Origin: an uncultured Clostridium sp.
GTDB taxonomy: Bacteria > Bacillota > Clostridia > TANB77 > CAG-508
Direction of reading: 5' to 3'
NCBI GenBank assembly: GCA_946565805.1
Contig: CAMNWO010000001.1
Coordinates: 1-64,000 of the forward strand
DNA length: 64,000 bases
Shown in pieces: positions 10,069-19,965 of the stretch; within the stretch, counting starts at the first letter, position 1, and the number at the start of each line of letters is the position of its first letter. The notes below the pieces were generated by a model. It saw only the letters and a list, made by a program, of their open reading frames with translations, did no database searches and was not told the DNA's origin. Position numbers and translations under genes: made by a program.

Positions 10069-12684
10069 TTATTCCCGGATCCCCTTTTTTTTCACAACAG
10101 CCTTGCGAACAAGGTCAATTGGAATAATCATAAAGGCAATCAGAATAACTGCCACCCAATTTACGAGTGTTAACGGAGTTGTGCCGAATACTTTTCCACC
10201 AAACTGAATGATAATTACCTGAATAATTGTGACAGCAGACATCACTAAAATAAAGTTATGATTTTCTGCTATATGTTCAAATAAATTCATACATTCTGTT
10301 CTGGCATTGAAGCTATTCCAAATAATTGCCATAATAAAGGTGGCAAACATGAAAGTCCTGACAACTGCCAAATCATTGTTTCCAATTAATGCATAAACGC
10401 CGAAAATATTCTTTAAGATACCGAGACAGATAATAGTGATAAATATACCACCAACTAAAATACTACTCTTTAAATATCCATTTAGAATATTAGCAGTACG
10501 AGCAATCGGCTTTTCTTCCATATAGCTTTCGCGTGCTGGCTCCTGTCCAAATGCGATAGCTGCCAAAGTATCCATAATCATATTAATCCAAAGGATTTGA
10601 ACAATTGTAAATACTTCTGTCCACCCAAGAATTGGGCCAAGTACAGCTGTAAACACAGTACTAACATTAACAGTTAGCTGGAAAATAATAAATTTCTTAA
10701 CCGATTTACTCATGGTACGACCATACATGATAGCATCTGCAATAGAAGTTAAGCTGTCATTAAGAATGATAATATCACCCGCTTCTTTTGCAACTTCTGT
10801 ACCAGAACCCATAGCAAATCCAACATCTGCTTTATGAAGTGCTGCTGCGTCATTAACGCCATCTCCTGTCATACCGACAACTTCTCCAATTGAACGACTA
10901 ACTTCTACAAGTCTTTCTTTATCTGACGGAACTGCCCTTGCTACAACCTTCAAATTAGGTAATGCTTTAATCAGTTCTTCATCAGACATTTTGGCTAAGT
11001 CATCATGGGTAATACAAATATCACTTGACTTTGTAATTAAGCCTGCCTCTTTTGCAATTGCCCTTGCAGTAGCCAGGACGTCTCCTGTTACCATGGTAAC
11101 ATTAACACCTGCTTTGAGCATCTTCTTTACAGAAGCTTTAACGTCTTTACGAACATCATCCCTGATAGATACCAAAGCAACAAAGATTTGCTCTCCTGCA
11201 CTTTCTTTTACAATTGCAATAACTCGCATTGCCCTTTCGGTCTGTGCATCCCAAGTTTTCTTCAGCTTAGTATAAACTTCACTGGAAAGTTGCTGCTTAT
11301 TACCATCTTTATCAAGATAACTGGTACAACCATCCATAATAATATCTGGTGCTCCTTTTAGATATTTGTCACCATTTGGAAGAGTAACTGCTGCATACTT
11401 CACCTTAGAGTCAAAAGGCTCTTTGCTTGCTATGACTGTCTTATCAATTTCTGCATTGTTTTCGACTGCCAAATACGTCAATAATGCTCTGTCAGTATCA
11501 TTAGAACCGATGGCTTTCCCTTCTCCACTAATGGTTGCATCATTATTAACACCTGCGCCAATAATGATATCTTTCTTGATCGTTTCACAAATGTTTGCAA
11601 ATGAGTCATAAATTTTAGAATCACCTGTTACAACATTTGCTACTGTCATTTTACCATTTGTTAAGGTTCCTGTCTTGTCTGTAAAGATATGAGTTAGATA
11701 CCCAGCCGTTTCAATTGCTTTCGGATTTTTTACGTAGATATGTGCTTTGAGCATCTTTCCTACATTTAATCCCTGAACCAGTGTGTTCATTAATGGCAAA
11801 CCTTCTGGAACAGCCATAACGATAATAGAAACTCCCAGAACCAAACTGCTAAGAATTAAATAGGCAATATTACCAACTGTATAATGAGACATACTAATAA
11901 GCCCCAAAGTTAAATTGATAAGTGCTGCTGCGCCACCGCCACAGTATCCAAAAATACCAATACCTTTTGCTAACCGGTCTAACTTCTCTTCTGAAGGTGT
12001 TTTGCTTTCATCTTTTTCCTGTAAAGAAACATTAATGTTTCCTAATACTGTATTATCACCTACATCTGTAACCTGCATAATAGCAGAACCAGAAGTGACA
12101 ACACTACCACGAAAACATTTGAATTTTGTAAATAAGTCATCGTTGGTAGGAACTGGATTGTCTCCTAAGACAATTTTCTTTGCTTCCCTACTTTCACCAT
12201 TTAATGCCGCCTGGTCAACTTTTAAAGCACCATCCATTAAGACACCGTCTGCTGGAATTTTGTCCCCTGGTTGCAGGTACACGCAATCTCCCCAGACAAC
12301 ATCATTAATTGATAATTCTGTTAGCTTTCCATCACGATAAGCTTTAATGGTAATTTGGCTGGCTTCTCGCTGAAGTGCCTGTGCTCCACGATCCTGTTTG
12401 TAATTGATATAGGTACCAATAAAAGAAACCGCAATAATAACAATAAAAATTGCTACTGCACTGAACCAGTCATCAGACCCCATGTCCGGCCAAATACGTC
12501 CGATAGCATAGAACACTACTTCAAGAGCCAGTGCTACCATTAGGATTTTTAACCAAGTATCCTGCAAGGATTCTTTGAACATATCCCAAAAGCTTTCACT
12601 TTCCCGCTGTGTCAATTCATTGCTTCCTTTTTTGGCTCTATTTTCTAAAGCCTGCTGTGTTGTTAAACCAATTGTTTTGTTCAT
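10069..12684 (-). CDS. P-type calcium-translocating ATPase (PMCA type)
   Basis: DKTGTLTNGKMT, GDGVNDAAALHKADVG, AVPEGLPL; in-frame CGG at 10075, 11974 and 12604 with frame intact. Confidence 0.93.
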   Translation of the reverse strand: MNKTIGLTTQQALENRAKKGSNELTQRESESFWDMFKESLQDTWLKILMVALALEVVFYAIGRIWPDMGSDDWFSAVAIFIVIIAVSFIGTYINYKQDRGAQALQREASQITIKAYRDGKLTELSINDVVWGDCVYLQPGDKIPADGVLMDGALKVDQAALNGESREAKKIVLGDNPVPTNDDLFTKFKCFRGSVVTSGSAIMQVTDVGDNTVLGNINVSLQEKDESKTPSEEKLDRLAKGIGIFGYCGGGAAALINLTLGLISMSHYTVGNIAYLILSSLVLGVSIIVMAVPEGLPLMNTLVQGLNVGKMLKAHIYVKNPKAIETAGYLTHIFTDKTGTLTNGKMTVANVVTGDSKIYDSFANICETIKKDIIIGAGVNNDATISGEGKAIGSNDTDRALLTYLAVENNAEIDKTVIASKEPFDSKVKYAAVTLPNGDKYLKGAPDIIMDGCTSYLDKDGNKQQLSSEVYTKLKKTWDAQTERAMRVIAIVKESAGEQIFVALVSIRDDVRKDVKASVKKMLKAGVNVTMVTGDVLATARAIAKEAGLITKSSDICITHDDLAKMSDEELIKALPNLKVVARAVPSDKERLVEVSRSIGEVVGMTGDGVNDAAALHKADVGFAMGSGTEVAKEAGDIIILNDSLTSIADAIMYGRTMSKSVKKFIIFQLTVNVSTVFTAVLGPILGWTEVFTIVQILWINMIMDTLAAIAFGQEPARESYMEEKPIARTANILNGYLKSSILVGGIFITIICLGILKNIFGVYALIGNNDLAVVRTFMFATFIMAIIWNSFNARTECMNLFEHIAENHNFILVMSAVTIIQVIIIQFGGKVFGTTPLTLVNWVAVILIAFMIIPIDLVRKAVVKKKGIRE

Positions 12685-13148
12685 AAAGTTACCTCCTTAA
12701 ATTGAAATAGATTGGCTTGTTTCACGTAAATAAGATTGGATTTCTCTCCTCCTTACCTTTTTATTTTATTCAATTGTAAATGTACACGAACAGTTTCACT
12801 TATTGCAAATTAATCGATGCAATTAAAACATTTCGTATGTTGCCTATTATATCACATAAATATATTTATGTCAATCGATTTCGTGTACATAATCGTTGAT
12901 TTTTTATGTAATCTATGGTATAATAATGACACTTATCGATTAATTTTAAATTATAAAAATTTTATAATGAAGGGAGTTGATTATTTTATCGGCAGATAAT
13001 CAAAATAGTTTACTCTAGCAAGTAATACAAGTCTCATGTTATTACAAAGAAATTTGTGTTATTATTCTTAAGAAAACTATTTTTGTAAATAATTTAATAT
13101 TTTAGTAACTATGCAAACAACAAGAGAGCAGTAAGAAAGGAAAACATT

Positions 13149-14204
13149 ATGGATTATCGTACAATTAATAACTATTCAGCAAACATTATTCGCAACTTTG
13201 ACAAGAACTCTGGCAAAGAAATTCTTCAGTATGCTGTTGGAGGTCTTCTTTATATGCCTGGTACCAACACCAAGATTGCCAAGAAAATCATTCAAAAAGA
13301 AAATACCAATATTAAATCTTTGGTTCTTTGCTTAGAAGATTCTATTGGTGATAGCATGGTAGAACAGGCTGAGGAATGTGTAAAAAGTACTTTACTTACA
13401 TTAGAAAATGCCATTACAGCAAAAGAATTTTTAGTATCTGATTTACCCTTGATTTTTATTCGGGTAAGAGAACCAGGCCAAATTACTCGATTAGTTGCAA
13501 AATGTGGCAGTAGTATTTCAACTATCACAGGCTTTGTTGTTCCAAAGTTTAATCAGGAAAATGCTTCTGACTATATAACAGCATTTAAGAGTGCTTTGGA
13601 GTTAGTAAATACTCCACTCTACCTGATGCCAATCATCGAAAGTAGAAATGTTATGTATAAGCCTACTCGTATGGAGAATTTATGTTACATTCATAAAGAA
13701 TTAAAACATATTTCAGATTTTGTTCTTTGTATTCGTGTGGGCGGAACTGATTTCTGTAATATTTTTGGCATGCGACGTCCTATCAATAGTACAATTTGGG
13801 ATATTCATGTAGTAGCAGATTGTATTTCTGATATTGTTAATATTTTTGCTACTGATTATGTGGTATCTGGACCAACCTGGGAATTCTTTGAAGATAAAGA
13901 TAATCCATCTAAGATGGATTGGGCAAGCGGATTACAAAAAGAGCTTTTCTTAGATCGGCTTAATGGCATTATTGGTAAAACTTGTATCCATCCCTCTCAG
14001 CTTCCCCTTGTTCAACAATCACTGATTGTTTCAGAAGCGGATTATATGAATGCACTTCAGATACTTAGTATGTCATCACAGAGTTTTGTGGGCGTTAAAA
14101 AAGGAACAAATGGAAATCAGATGAATGAGTCCAAAACCCATATTAACTGGGCCAAAAAAATTCTTGCCTTATCTGGTATCTATGGAATTAAAAAAGACAT
14201 TTAA
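13149..14204 (+). CDS. HpcH/HpaI aldolase/citrate-lyase-family protein (Ter biosynthetic cluster)
   Basis: CitE-like (VLCLEDSIGDS, FIRVREPG, CIHPSQLPLV); located in the Ter cluster. Confidence 0.8.
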   Translation: MDYRTINNYSANIIRNFDKNSGKEILQYAVGGLLYMPGTNTKIAKKIIQKENTNIKSLVLCLEDSIGDSMVEQAEECVKSTLLTLENAITAKEFLVSDLPLIFIRVREPGQITRLVAKCGSSISTITGFVVPKFNQENASDYITAFKSALELVNTPLYLMPIIESRNVMYKPTRMENLCYIHKELKHISDFVLCIRVGGTDFCNIFGMRRPINSTIWDIHVVADCISDIVNIFATDYVVSGPTWEFFEDKDNPSKMDWASGLQKELFLDRLNGIIGKTCIHPSQLPLVQQSLIVSEADYMNALQILSMSSQSFVGVKKGTNGNQMNESKTHINWAKKILALSGIYGIKKDI

Positions 14205-14217
14205 AAGGAGATTGTGT

Positions 14218-15405
14218 ATGAAGAAAAATACTTTAGCATTATCAAACTATGTTACAATTTGTCAAAATCATAGCCAACGCTTTTCTCCTACTGATATGGT
14301 AAAGATTTGCAAAAGAATGAATAATCCAAAGCGGGATTTTCTATTTGTAGATCCTCTTCAGGGAAAGCATATTCCAGTTAATCCTTCTAAAGCCTTTTCC
14401 CTTTTCGAGGAATTGGTTCAAGAGATTGTAAAAGGAACAAATAAAGCAGAAAAAGTTGTTGTTATCGGTTTTGCAGAAACAGCAACAGCAATAGGAAATT
14501 ATTTAGCAAGTCATTTGCCAAATTGTATTTACTACATGCAAACAACAAGAGAAATCTTACCAGCTAAAACTCCTATTTTGGAGTTTAAAGAAGAACATTC
14601 CCACGCAACAGAGCAACTTTTGTATGGTGATATCCATGTCTTGCAAAAATGTGACCGCATTATCTTCGTTGATGATGAAATTTCAACTGGAAATACTATT
14701 TTGAATTTCATTCATGAATTGGAAAAGATTGATGTTCATGTCAACTATGGAGTGGCTTCTATTCTTAATTGGCAAAATCAAGAATGGGCAACTAAATTCA
14801 CCAACTTGAAAATTAGTACATTTTGCTTATTAAGAGGTGAAATTGCTAATTTAAAGGCGATTGTTCCTATTTCTTCATTCTGTTTAGATACTACGTTTAC
14901 GAAAATAAGCTGTCATCCTAATGTGGTAGAAGTACCTTGCGATGTTTCAGGTTTTTCGAAAGAAAGAATTGGTTTCGTTTCACATGATTTCAAAATGTTT
15001 TCCCATACTCTTTATTCTCAAATTACAACTCAAATTAGTAATTACTTACCTAAAAGCAATGAGAATATTTTAGTATTAGGAACAGAGGAATATATGTTTT
15101 CGCCAATGGTATTTGGAAAAATGCTTGCAGAAAAACAGCATGTTAATGTTTGCTGTCATGCAACTACTAGAAGTCCAATTGAAACCGCTACTTTAGATGG
15201 CTATGCCATCCACTGTCGTTATCCTATTGCCAGCTGTTATAACAAGGAAAGAAAGACTTACATTTATAATCTTCAAAAGTATGACAGAGTCTATATTGTT
15301 ACTGATGTTATACCCACAGAAGAATTTATAATTGATATTTCTTCTGCCCTTGTAAGTACTGGTTGTAAACTTGACACTATTGTTTTTATTGTTTTGAAAG
15401 GTTAA
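14218..15405 (+). CDS. Phosphoribosyltransferase-domain protein with TRSP-like C-terminus (Ter cluster)
   Basis: PRTase motif IIFVDDEISTGNTILNFIHEL; RBS aaaaggag; the track ORF extends upstream to 14125, overlapping the previous gene. Confidence 0.8.
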   Translation: MKKNTLALSNYVTICQNHSQRFSPTDMVKICKRMNNPKRDFLFVDPLQGKHIPVNPSKAFSLFEELVQEIVKGTNKAEKVVVIGFAETATAIGNYLASHLPNCIYYMQTTREILPAKTPILEFKEEHSHATEQLLYGDIHVLQKCDRIIFVDDEISTGNTILNFIHELEKIDVHVNYGVASILNWQNQEWATKFTNLKISTFCLLRGEIANLKAIVPISSFCLDTTFTKISCHPNVVEVPCDVSGFSKERIGFVSHDFKMFSHTLYSQITTQISNYLPKSNENILVLGTEEYMFSPMVFGKMLAEKQHVNVCCHATTRSPIETATLDGYAIHCRYPIASCYNKERKTYIYNLQKYDRVYIVTDVIPTEEFIIDISSALVSTGCKLDTIVFIVLKG

Positions 15406-15414
15406 GGTAAAAGT

Positions 15415-16506
15415 ATGAATTTAGTAAAAAGTAGTTATCGGTCTAAAGACGTAACCATTCTTCTTAAAGATATTTCTGGCATGATTACGCCATTACCTAC
15501 AGAAGAAAGAGAAATTCTCAATCAGTCAGGTGTTCATTATTCTGAGATGTTACCTTTGGAATATAAGCCAACACAAGAATATATGGAAATTTATGAAGAA
15601 GCCTTATCAACTTTGTCTTATAAGACAGCAAATGCAACGGCAATTCTTGCTGACAAATTGTATGCAAAGTTTGGCAAAAAGTTAGTTCTTGTTTCCTTAG
15701 CACGTGCAGGTACTCCCATTGGAATCTTACTAAAAAGATTCCTGAAGTACAAGTATCATGTTAGTATTCCACATTATAGTATTTCTATTATTCGTGGAAA
15801 AGGCATTGATAAAAATGCTATTACCTACATTGTCGATCAACATGGTTCATTTGGACTTCAGTTTATCGATGGTTGGATTGGCAAAGGTGCTATTAACGAG
15901 GTTTTAAGCGAAGCTTGTCAAGAGTTGAAGATGGAAAATTCTAAATTTTCTTCTCTTGATAGTACTCTTGCCGTCCTTTCTGACCCCGCTTTTATTACGG
16001 ATTTATGCGGTACCCATGAGGATTTTCTGATTCCCAGTGCTTGTTTAAATTCTACCGTTAGTGGTCTTATGAGTCGGACATTTTTAAGAAATGATATCAT
16101 AGGCCCAAATGATTTTCACGGAGCTGTGTATTATGGAGAACTTCTAGCTGAAGATAAATCAAATGAATTTATTGATATCGTAAGTAGCTATTTTGAAACG
16201 GTCGATTATAATTACTTTCAACCTGAACCGCTTCGAAATGATTCTCGTACAGGAATGGATGAAGTAAAATTAATTGCCAAAAATTTTGACTTGACTGATA
16301 TCTCTAAAATCAAGCCTGGCGTTGGAGAAACAACAAGAGTTCTGCTTAGAAGAGTCCCTTATTGTGTATTAGTAAGAAATCTAGCAGATATCGATAATTT
16401 TGCCCATATTAAAAGACTTTGTGAAGAAAAAAATATTCCTATTAAAGAATATCCTTTGCAAATGTATCGTGTATGTGGCATTATAAAAAAATTATCAGAT
16501 GTATAA
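15415..16506 (+). CDS. StiP-like cysteine protease/PRTase-associated protein (Ter cluster)
   Basis: LVSLARAGTPIGILLKR, YIVDQHGSFGLQFIDGWIGKGAI; position in the Ter cluster. Confidence 0.75.
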   Translation: MNLVKSSYRSKDVTILLKDISGMITPLPTEEREILNQSGVHYSEMLPLEYKPTQEYMEIYEEALSTLSYKTANATAILADKLYAKFGKKLVLVSLARAGTPIGILLKRFLKYKYHVSIPHYSISIIRGKGIDKNAITYIVDQHGSFGLQFIDGWIGKGAINEVLSEACQELKMENSKFSSLDSTLAVLSDPAFITDLCGTHEDFLIPSACLNSTVSGLMSRTFLRNDIIGPNDFHGAVYYGELLAEDKSNEFIDIVSSYFETVDYNYFQPEPLRNDSRTGMDEVKLIAKNFDLTDISKIKPGVGETTRVLLRRVPYCVLVRNLADIDNFAHIKRLCEEKNIPIKEYPLQMYRVCGIIKKLSDV

Positions 16507-16518
16507 AGAGGTGAACTT

Positions 16519-17271
16519 ATGATATTTGCTACAGATTTGGATAATACTATGATATTTTCTCATCGAAGCATTACTGGCAATAAAAATATGTTTCATTGTG
16601 TAGAACGTTATCAAGGTAGAGAAATCACCTATATGACAGATTCTGCTATTCAAAAACTAAAATTTCTTATGAACAACATTTTTGTAATACCGGCAACTAC
16701 TCGTTCTCTAGCACAATTTAATAGAGTGCAATTATTTCAAAATACAAAATATGCTATTATTGATAATGGCGGAATGATATTGCATAATGGAATGGTAGAC
16801 CCTAACTGGGATAATCATGTAAATACTATTTTGAATCAATATGATTTCGAAAAAGTATATCATGTTTTTACTACACTTCCTACTTTAATATCTTCTCCTA
16901 AAATTATTGATGAAAAGTTTGTTTTTGCAAAAGTTGATGATGTAGATGTTTGTAAAAAAATTCTAAAATATAAATTAGATACAAAAATTTGGCAGCTTTC
17001 TTTTCAGGGCAAGAAAGTATATGCCATTCCAGCAGAAATCACCAAAGGAAATGCCTTAAAATATATAAATGAATACTTACTAAATGGAAACCAGACTACG
17101 ATTGCAGCTGGTGATAGCAATTTAGATATTTCCATGTTGGAATATTCTAATTATGGCATAATTCCTTCTAACTGCGAATTAGAAGCCCTTAACAAGTTTA
17201 TAAAAACAAAAACAGGTATCAATTCAGCTGATAGCATACTTGATTTTGTTATCAACTTGACTAGAAAATAA
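16519..17271 (+). CDS. HAD-family hydrolase (Ter cluster)
   Basis: FATDLDNTMIFSHR, AAGDSNLDISMLEYS. Confidence 0.85.
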   Translation: MIFATDLDNTMIFSHRSITGNKNMFHCVERYQGREITYMTDSAIQKLKFLMNNIFVIPATTRSLAQFNRVQLFQNTKYAIIDNGGMILHNGMVDPNWDNHVNTILNQYDFEKVYHVFTTLPTLISSPKIIDEKFVFAKVDDVDVCKKILKYKLDTKIWQLSFQGKKVYAIPAEITKGNALKYINEYLLNGNQTTIAAGDSNLDISMLEYSNYGIIPSNCELEALNKFIKTKTGINSADSILDFVINLTRK

Positions 17272-17274
17272 TCA

Positions 17275-17310
17275 AAAAATCCAGTTCATTATGAACTGGA
17301 TTTTTTGATT
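17275..17310. terminator. Bidirectional intrinsic terminator
   Basis: aaaaaatccagttcattatgaactggattttttg hairpin between convergent genes. Confidence 0.8.
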
Positions 17311-17334
17311 AGGATTTATTCCTAGCTGCTTTAA

Positions 17335-18414
17335 CTACAAATTTGTATATTTAACAATTGCAGCTTTGAGTTCAGCTTCATTTGCCTGAAGCTGCTTAGC
17401 TCCCTCTTCTCTTGCTGTAATAGCCTTTTGTGCAATCTCATATGAACCATTGATTGACTCAATCAGGTCCTGGTTGACCTTATTGATTGTTTCAATATCA
17501 ATAACCCCTCTTTCAACTGCCTGAGCAGCTTCTAATGTGAGCTGTTTATTCATTTGAGAATTGGCAAGTAACATCGCATTGGTTACATCTTTAACGCCAT
17601 TAACAGCCTCTAAGCCTTCTCTTAGCACTTTCATTCCCAGAGCGATTGCCATCTGTGACTTCCACAATGGAATCGATGTAACAATTGTAGTCTTAATACT
17701 CTCAGAAACTTCATCTGCACCTTTTTGGATATTTCGAATTTGAGGTGCCTGCTGGATGGCCACGGTTCTTGTTAGTTTCAGGTCATACAGTCTTCTTTCA
17801 AATCGAATGATATCATCACTAAAATCAGATACCCTTTGCATTTCCATTGAATCACCCGATGCCTCTGCTTCCTGCCTCATAGTAGCCAGCTTTTGCTTTT
17901 CTTCTGCTAAAGCCTGCTCACCCGCAAAGATAACCATTGTCAAAAACTCATAAGTTGCTCGGTTTTCTTCATACATGACATCAAAGTTCCTTGAAACCTG
18001 CCCTAATGCCAAGTCCTTTTTTTGCAGTTCTTTGACAACAATATCCATGTTATCAGCCAAAGATCTGTACTTGGTCTGAAGTGCTTTCAATTTGGATTTC
18101 TGCTTTCTTAAAAATCCAAATAGTCCAGAGCTTTCCTGGTTACAGGTTGCTTTGTAGCCATTAAGATCTCCTACGACTTGTGCTAACAGCTGACCCGCTT
18201 CTCCAACTTCTTTGGTTCCAACTCCCTGTAAAATAGAATCTGAAAACTTCCCAAGTGAAGCCTGTTGTTCGCGCCCATAGGCAACAACCTTTCCTTTGTC
18301 ATGCATATCGATGGTGGATTTTAAATCTGCTACTTTCCGAGCCACCTCAGGTGTCATACGTTGTGCATAACTAGCCGGTAGTGATAGTTCCTGTTGCATT
18401 ACCATTTCTTCCAT
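17335..18414 (-). CDS. telA: TelA-like toxic anion resistance protein
   Basis: TelA-like sequence (IPLWKSQMAIALGMKVLREGLEAVNGVKDVTNAMLLANSQMN). Confidence 0.88.
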   Translation of the reverse strand: MEEMVMQQELSLPASYAQRMTPEVARKVADLKSTIDMHDKGKVVAYGREQQASLGKFSDSILQGVGTKEVGEAGQLLAQVVGDLNGYKATCNQESSGLFGFLRKQKSKLKALQTKYRSLADNMDIVVKELQKKDLALGQVSRNFDVMYEENRATYEFLTMVIFAGEQALAEEKQKLATMRQEAEASGDSMEMQRVSDFSDDIIRFERRLYDLKLTRTVAIQQAPQIRNIQKGADEVSESIKTTIVTSIPLWKSQMAIALGMKVLREGLEAVNGVKDVTNAMLLANSQMNKQLTLEAAQAVERGVIDIETINKVNQDLIESINGSYEIAQKAITAREEGAKQLQANEAELKAAIVKYTNL

Positions 18415-18513
18415 GTTTTAATCCTCCTACTGTTTTGTTTTTTGAAGAAAAGCACCCCACTTGCATAGCAAATGAGGTGCAGGTCTTAAGTTAATTAGCT
18501 ACGCGCCGTTTTC

Positions 18514-19092
18514 TTATGCGACATCAATGCCATATTCCCGGCAAAGATCTGCCAAGTCTTTAGCATATCCTTCACCAACAGCTTTGAACTTCCATTCACC
18601 AGCATTCTTGTAAATCTCTGCAAATACCACTGCCGTCTGGATTGAAAAATCTTCTCCCAGGTCATACCGCAAAATCTCCTCATTGTTTTCTGTATTCACC
18701 ATATGGATATATGCATTATCCACCATCCCGAAGTTCTGGTTCTTTGCCTTTGCCTCATAGATTGTGACTACAATAACAATGTTTTCTACATTCTCAGGAA
18801 TGTTGGCAAATTCGATAAATGCTGTTTCATCATCGCCATCACCTGCGCCTGTAAGGTTGTCGCCAGAGTGTTTAATAGCCTTTTCTGGATCTTCAAGATT
18901 GTGATAGAAAATCATATGATTTTCATCTACGCATCGTTTGTTCTTGTCACATTCGAAAATCACCAGATCCAAATCAAAATCTGCGCTACCTTCATACCGG
19001 TTGGTATCCCAACCTAAGCCGATTATAGCCTTTTTCAGTCCTGTGCCCTTTGTCAGATTAACTCTTCCACCTTTTGTTAATGTTACTGCCAT
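18514..19092 (-). CDS. terD: TerD-family protein
   Basis: LTKGTGLKKAIIGLGWDTNRYEGSADFDLDLVIF, HSGDNLTGAGDGDDE. Confidence 0.93.
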   Translation of the reverse strand: MAVTLTKGGRVNLTKGTGLKKAIIGLGWDTNRYEGSADFDLDLVIFECDKNKRCVDENHMIFYHNLEDPEKAIKHSGDNLTGAGDGDDETAFIEFANIPENVENIVIVVTIYEAKAKNQNFGMVDNAYIHMVNTENNEEILRYDLGEDFSIQTAVVFAEIYKNAGEWKFKAVGEGYAKDLADLCREYGIDVA

Positions 19093-19141
19093 AATAATTC
19101 CCTCCTGTTTTCTTGTTTTTATTTTGTTTTCATTATGCAGT

Positions 19142-19714
19142 TTACCTGCGGTTACACTTCATTCCAGCCATTTCCGATATATTCTGCACTTTGACGCCTT
19201 CTCCAATAGCTTTAAACTTCCACTCGCCATTGTATCGGTAAATATCTGCCACAAAGATGCCAGTTTTACCATCAAAGTTTCCATCAATATCGTAGTACAC
19301 CAGCTCCTTGCCAGAGTCGATGTCAGATGCATGAACAAAGCAATTTTTTACTTTGCCGAAGTGCTGGTTTCTGCTATATGCAGAATAGATGTTGATGATA
19401 ATCGCTAATCGGTTGATTTTTTCCGGAACTTTCTCCAGATTGATCTCAATCTGCTCGTCGTCACCATCTCCATCGCCAGTAAGGTTGTCGCCATAGTGCT
19501 TGATTGCACCAGAGCGATGTCTTAAGTTACCAAAGTACACAATCTCTTCCTGCCGGCCCTTGTCATCAATACAAATTACACTTGCATCGATGTCCATCTG
19601 AGCACCAAAGAAAGACCTCACAGGATCCCATCCTAAACCGATAAGAACCCGTTTTAAATTTGGAGCCTCTTTTTTCAAGTTAACGCCCTGACCTTTTGTT
19701 AATTTTACAGACAT
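19142..19714 (-). CDS. terD: TerD-family protein
   Basis: NLKRVLIGLGWDPVRS, HYGDNLTGDGDGDDEQI. Confidence 0.93.
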   Translation of the reverse strand: MSVKLTKGQGVNLKKEAPNLKRVLIGLGWDPVRSFFGAQMDIDASVICIDDKGRQEEIVYFGNLRHRSGAIKHYGDNLTGDGDGDDEQIEINLEKVPEKINRLAIIINIYSAYSRNQHFGKVKNCFVHASDIDSGKELVYYDIDGNFDGKTGIFVADIYRYNGEWKFKAIGEGVKVQNISEMAGMKCNRR

Positions 19715-19766
19715 TTGCCTACCTCCTTGAGTTTGATAAGTTGACTGTTACAAGAGTAGCTAAGAT

Positions 19767-19817
19767 ATTCTCATGTTCATGAGAATGTACTGTTACTTCA
19801 TTGTACACAATGAAGTA
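19767..19817. promoter_or_regulatory. Two tandem near-perfect palindromes upstream of terD
   Basis: attctcatg-tt-catgagaat (19767-19786) and tacttcattgt-ac-acaatgaagta (19794-19817). Confidence 0.5.
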
Positions 19818-19965
19818 GCTACTTAAATATTTTGTTCGTTAAGTATCATACAACATTTTACATAAAAAGTCAACACTTTGTTTTAAAAAAGTTTATTTTT
19901 TATGTAAATTTTATAAACTAAAAGGCCATAGTAATGATTTTCTCATTCTATAGCCTTTTTTAAAC

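Noticed and set aside
10991-12340. Plus-strand ORFs 10991..11275, 11366..11611 and 11915..12340
   Set aside because: Antisense shadows of the Ca-ATPase gene; no RBS or recognisable domains.
18703-19408. Plus-strand ORFs 18703..19017 and 18938..19408
   Set aside because: Antisense to terD genes; no coding evidence.
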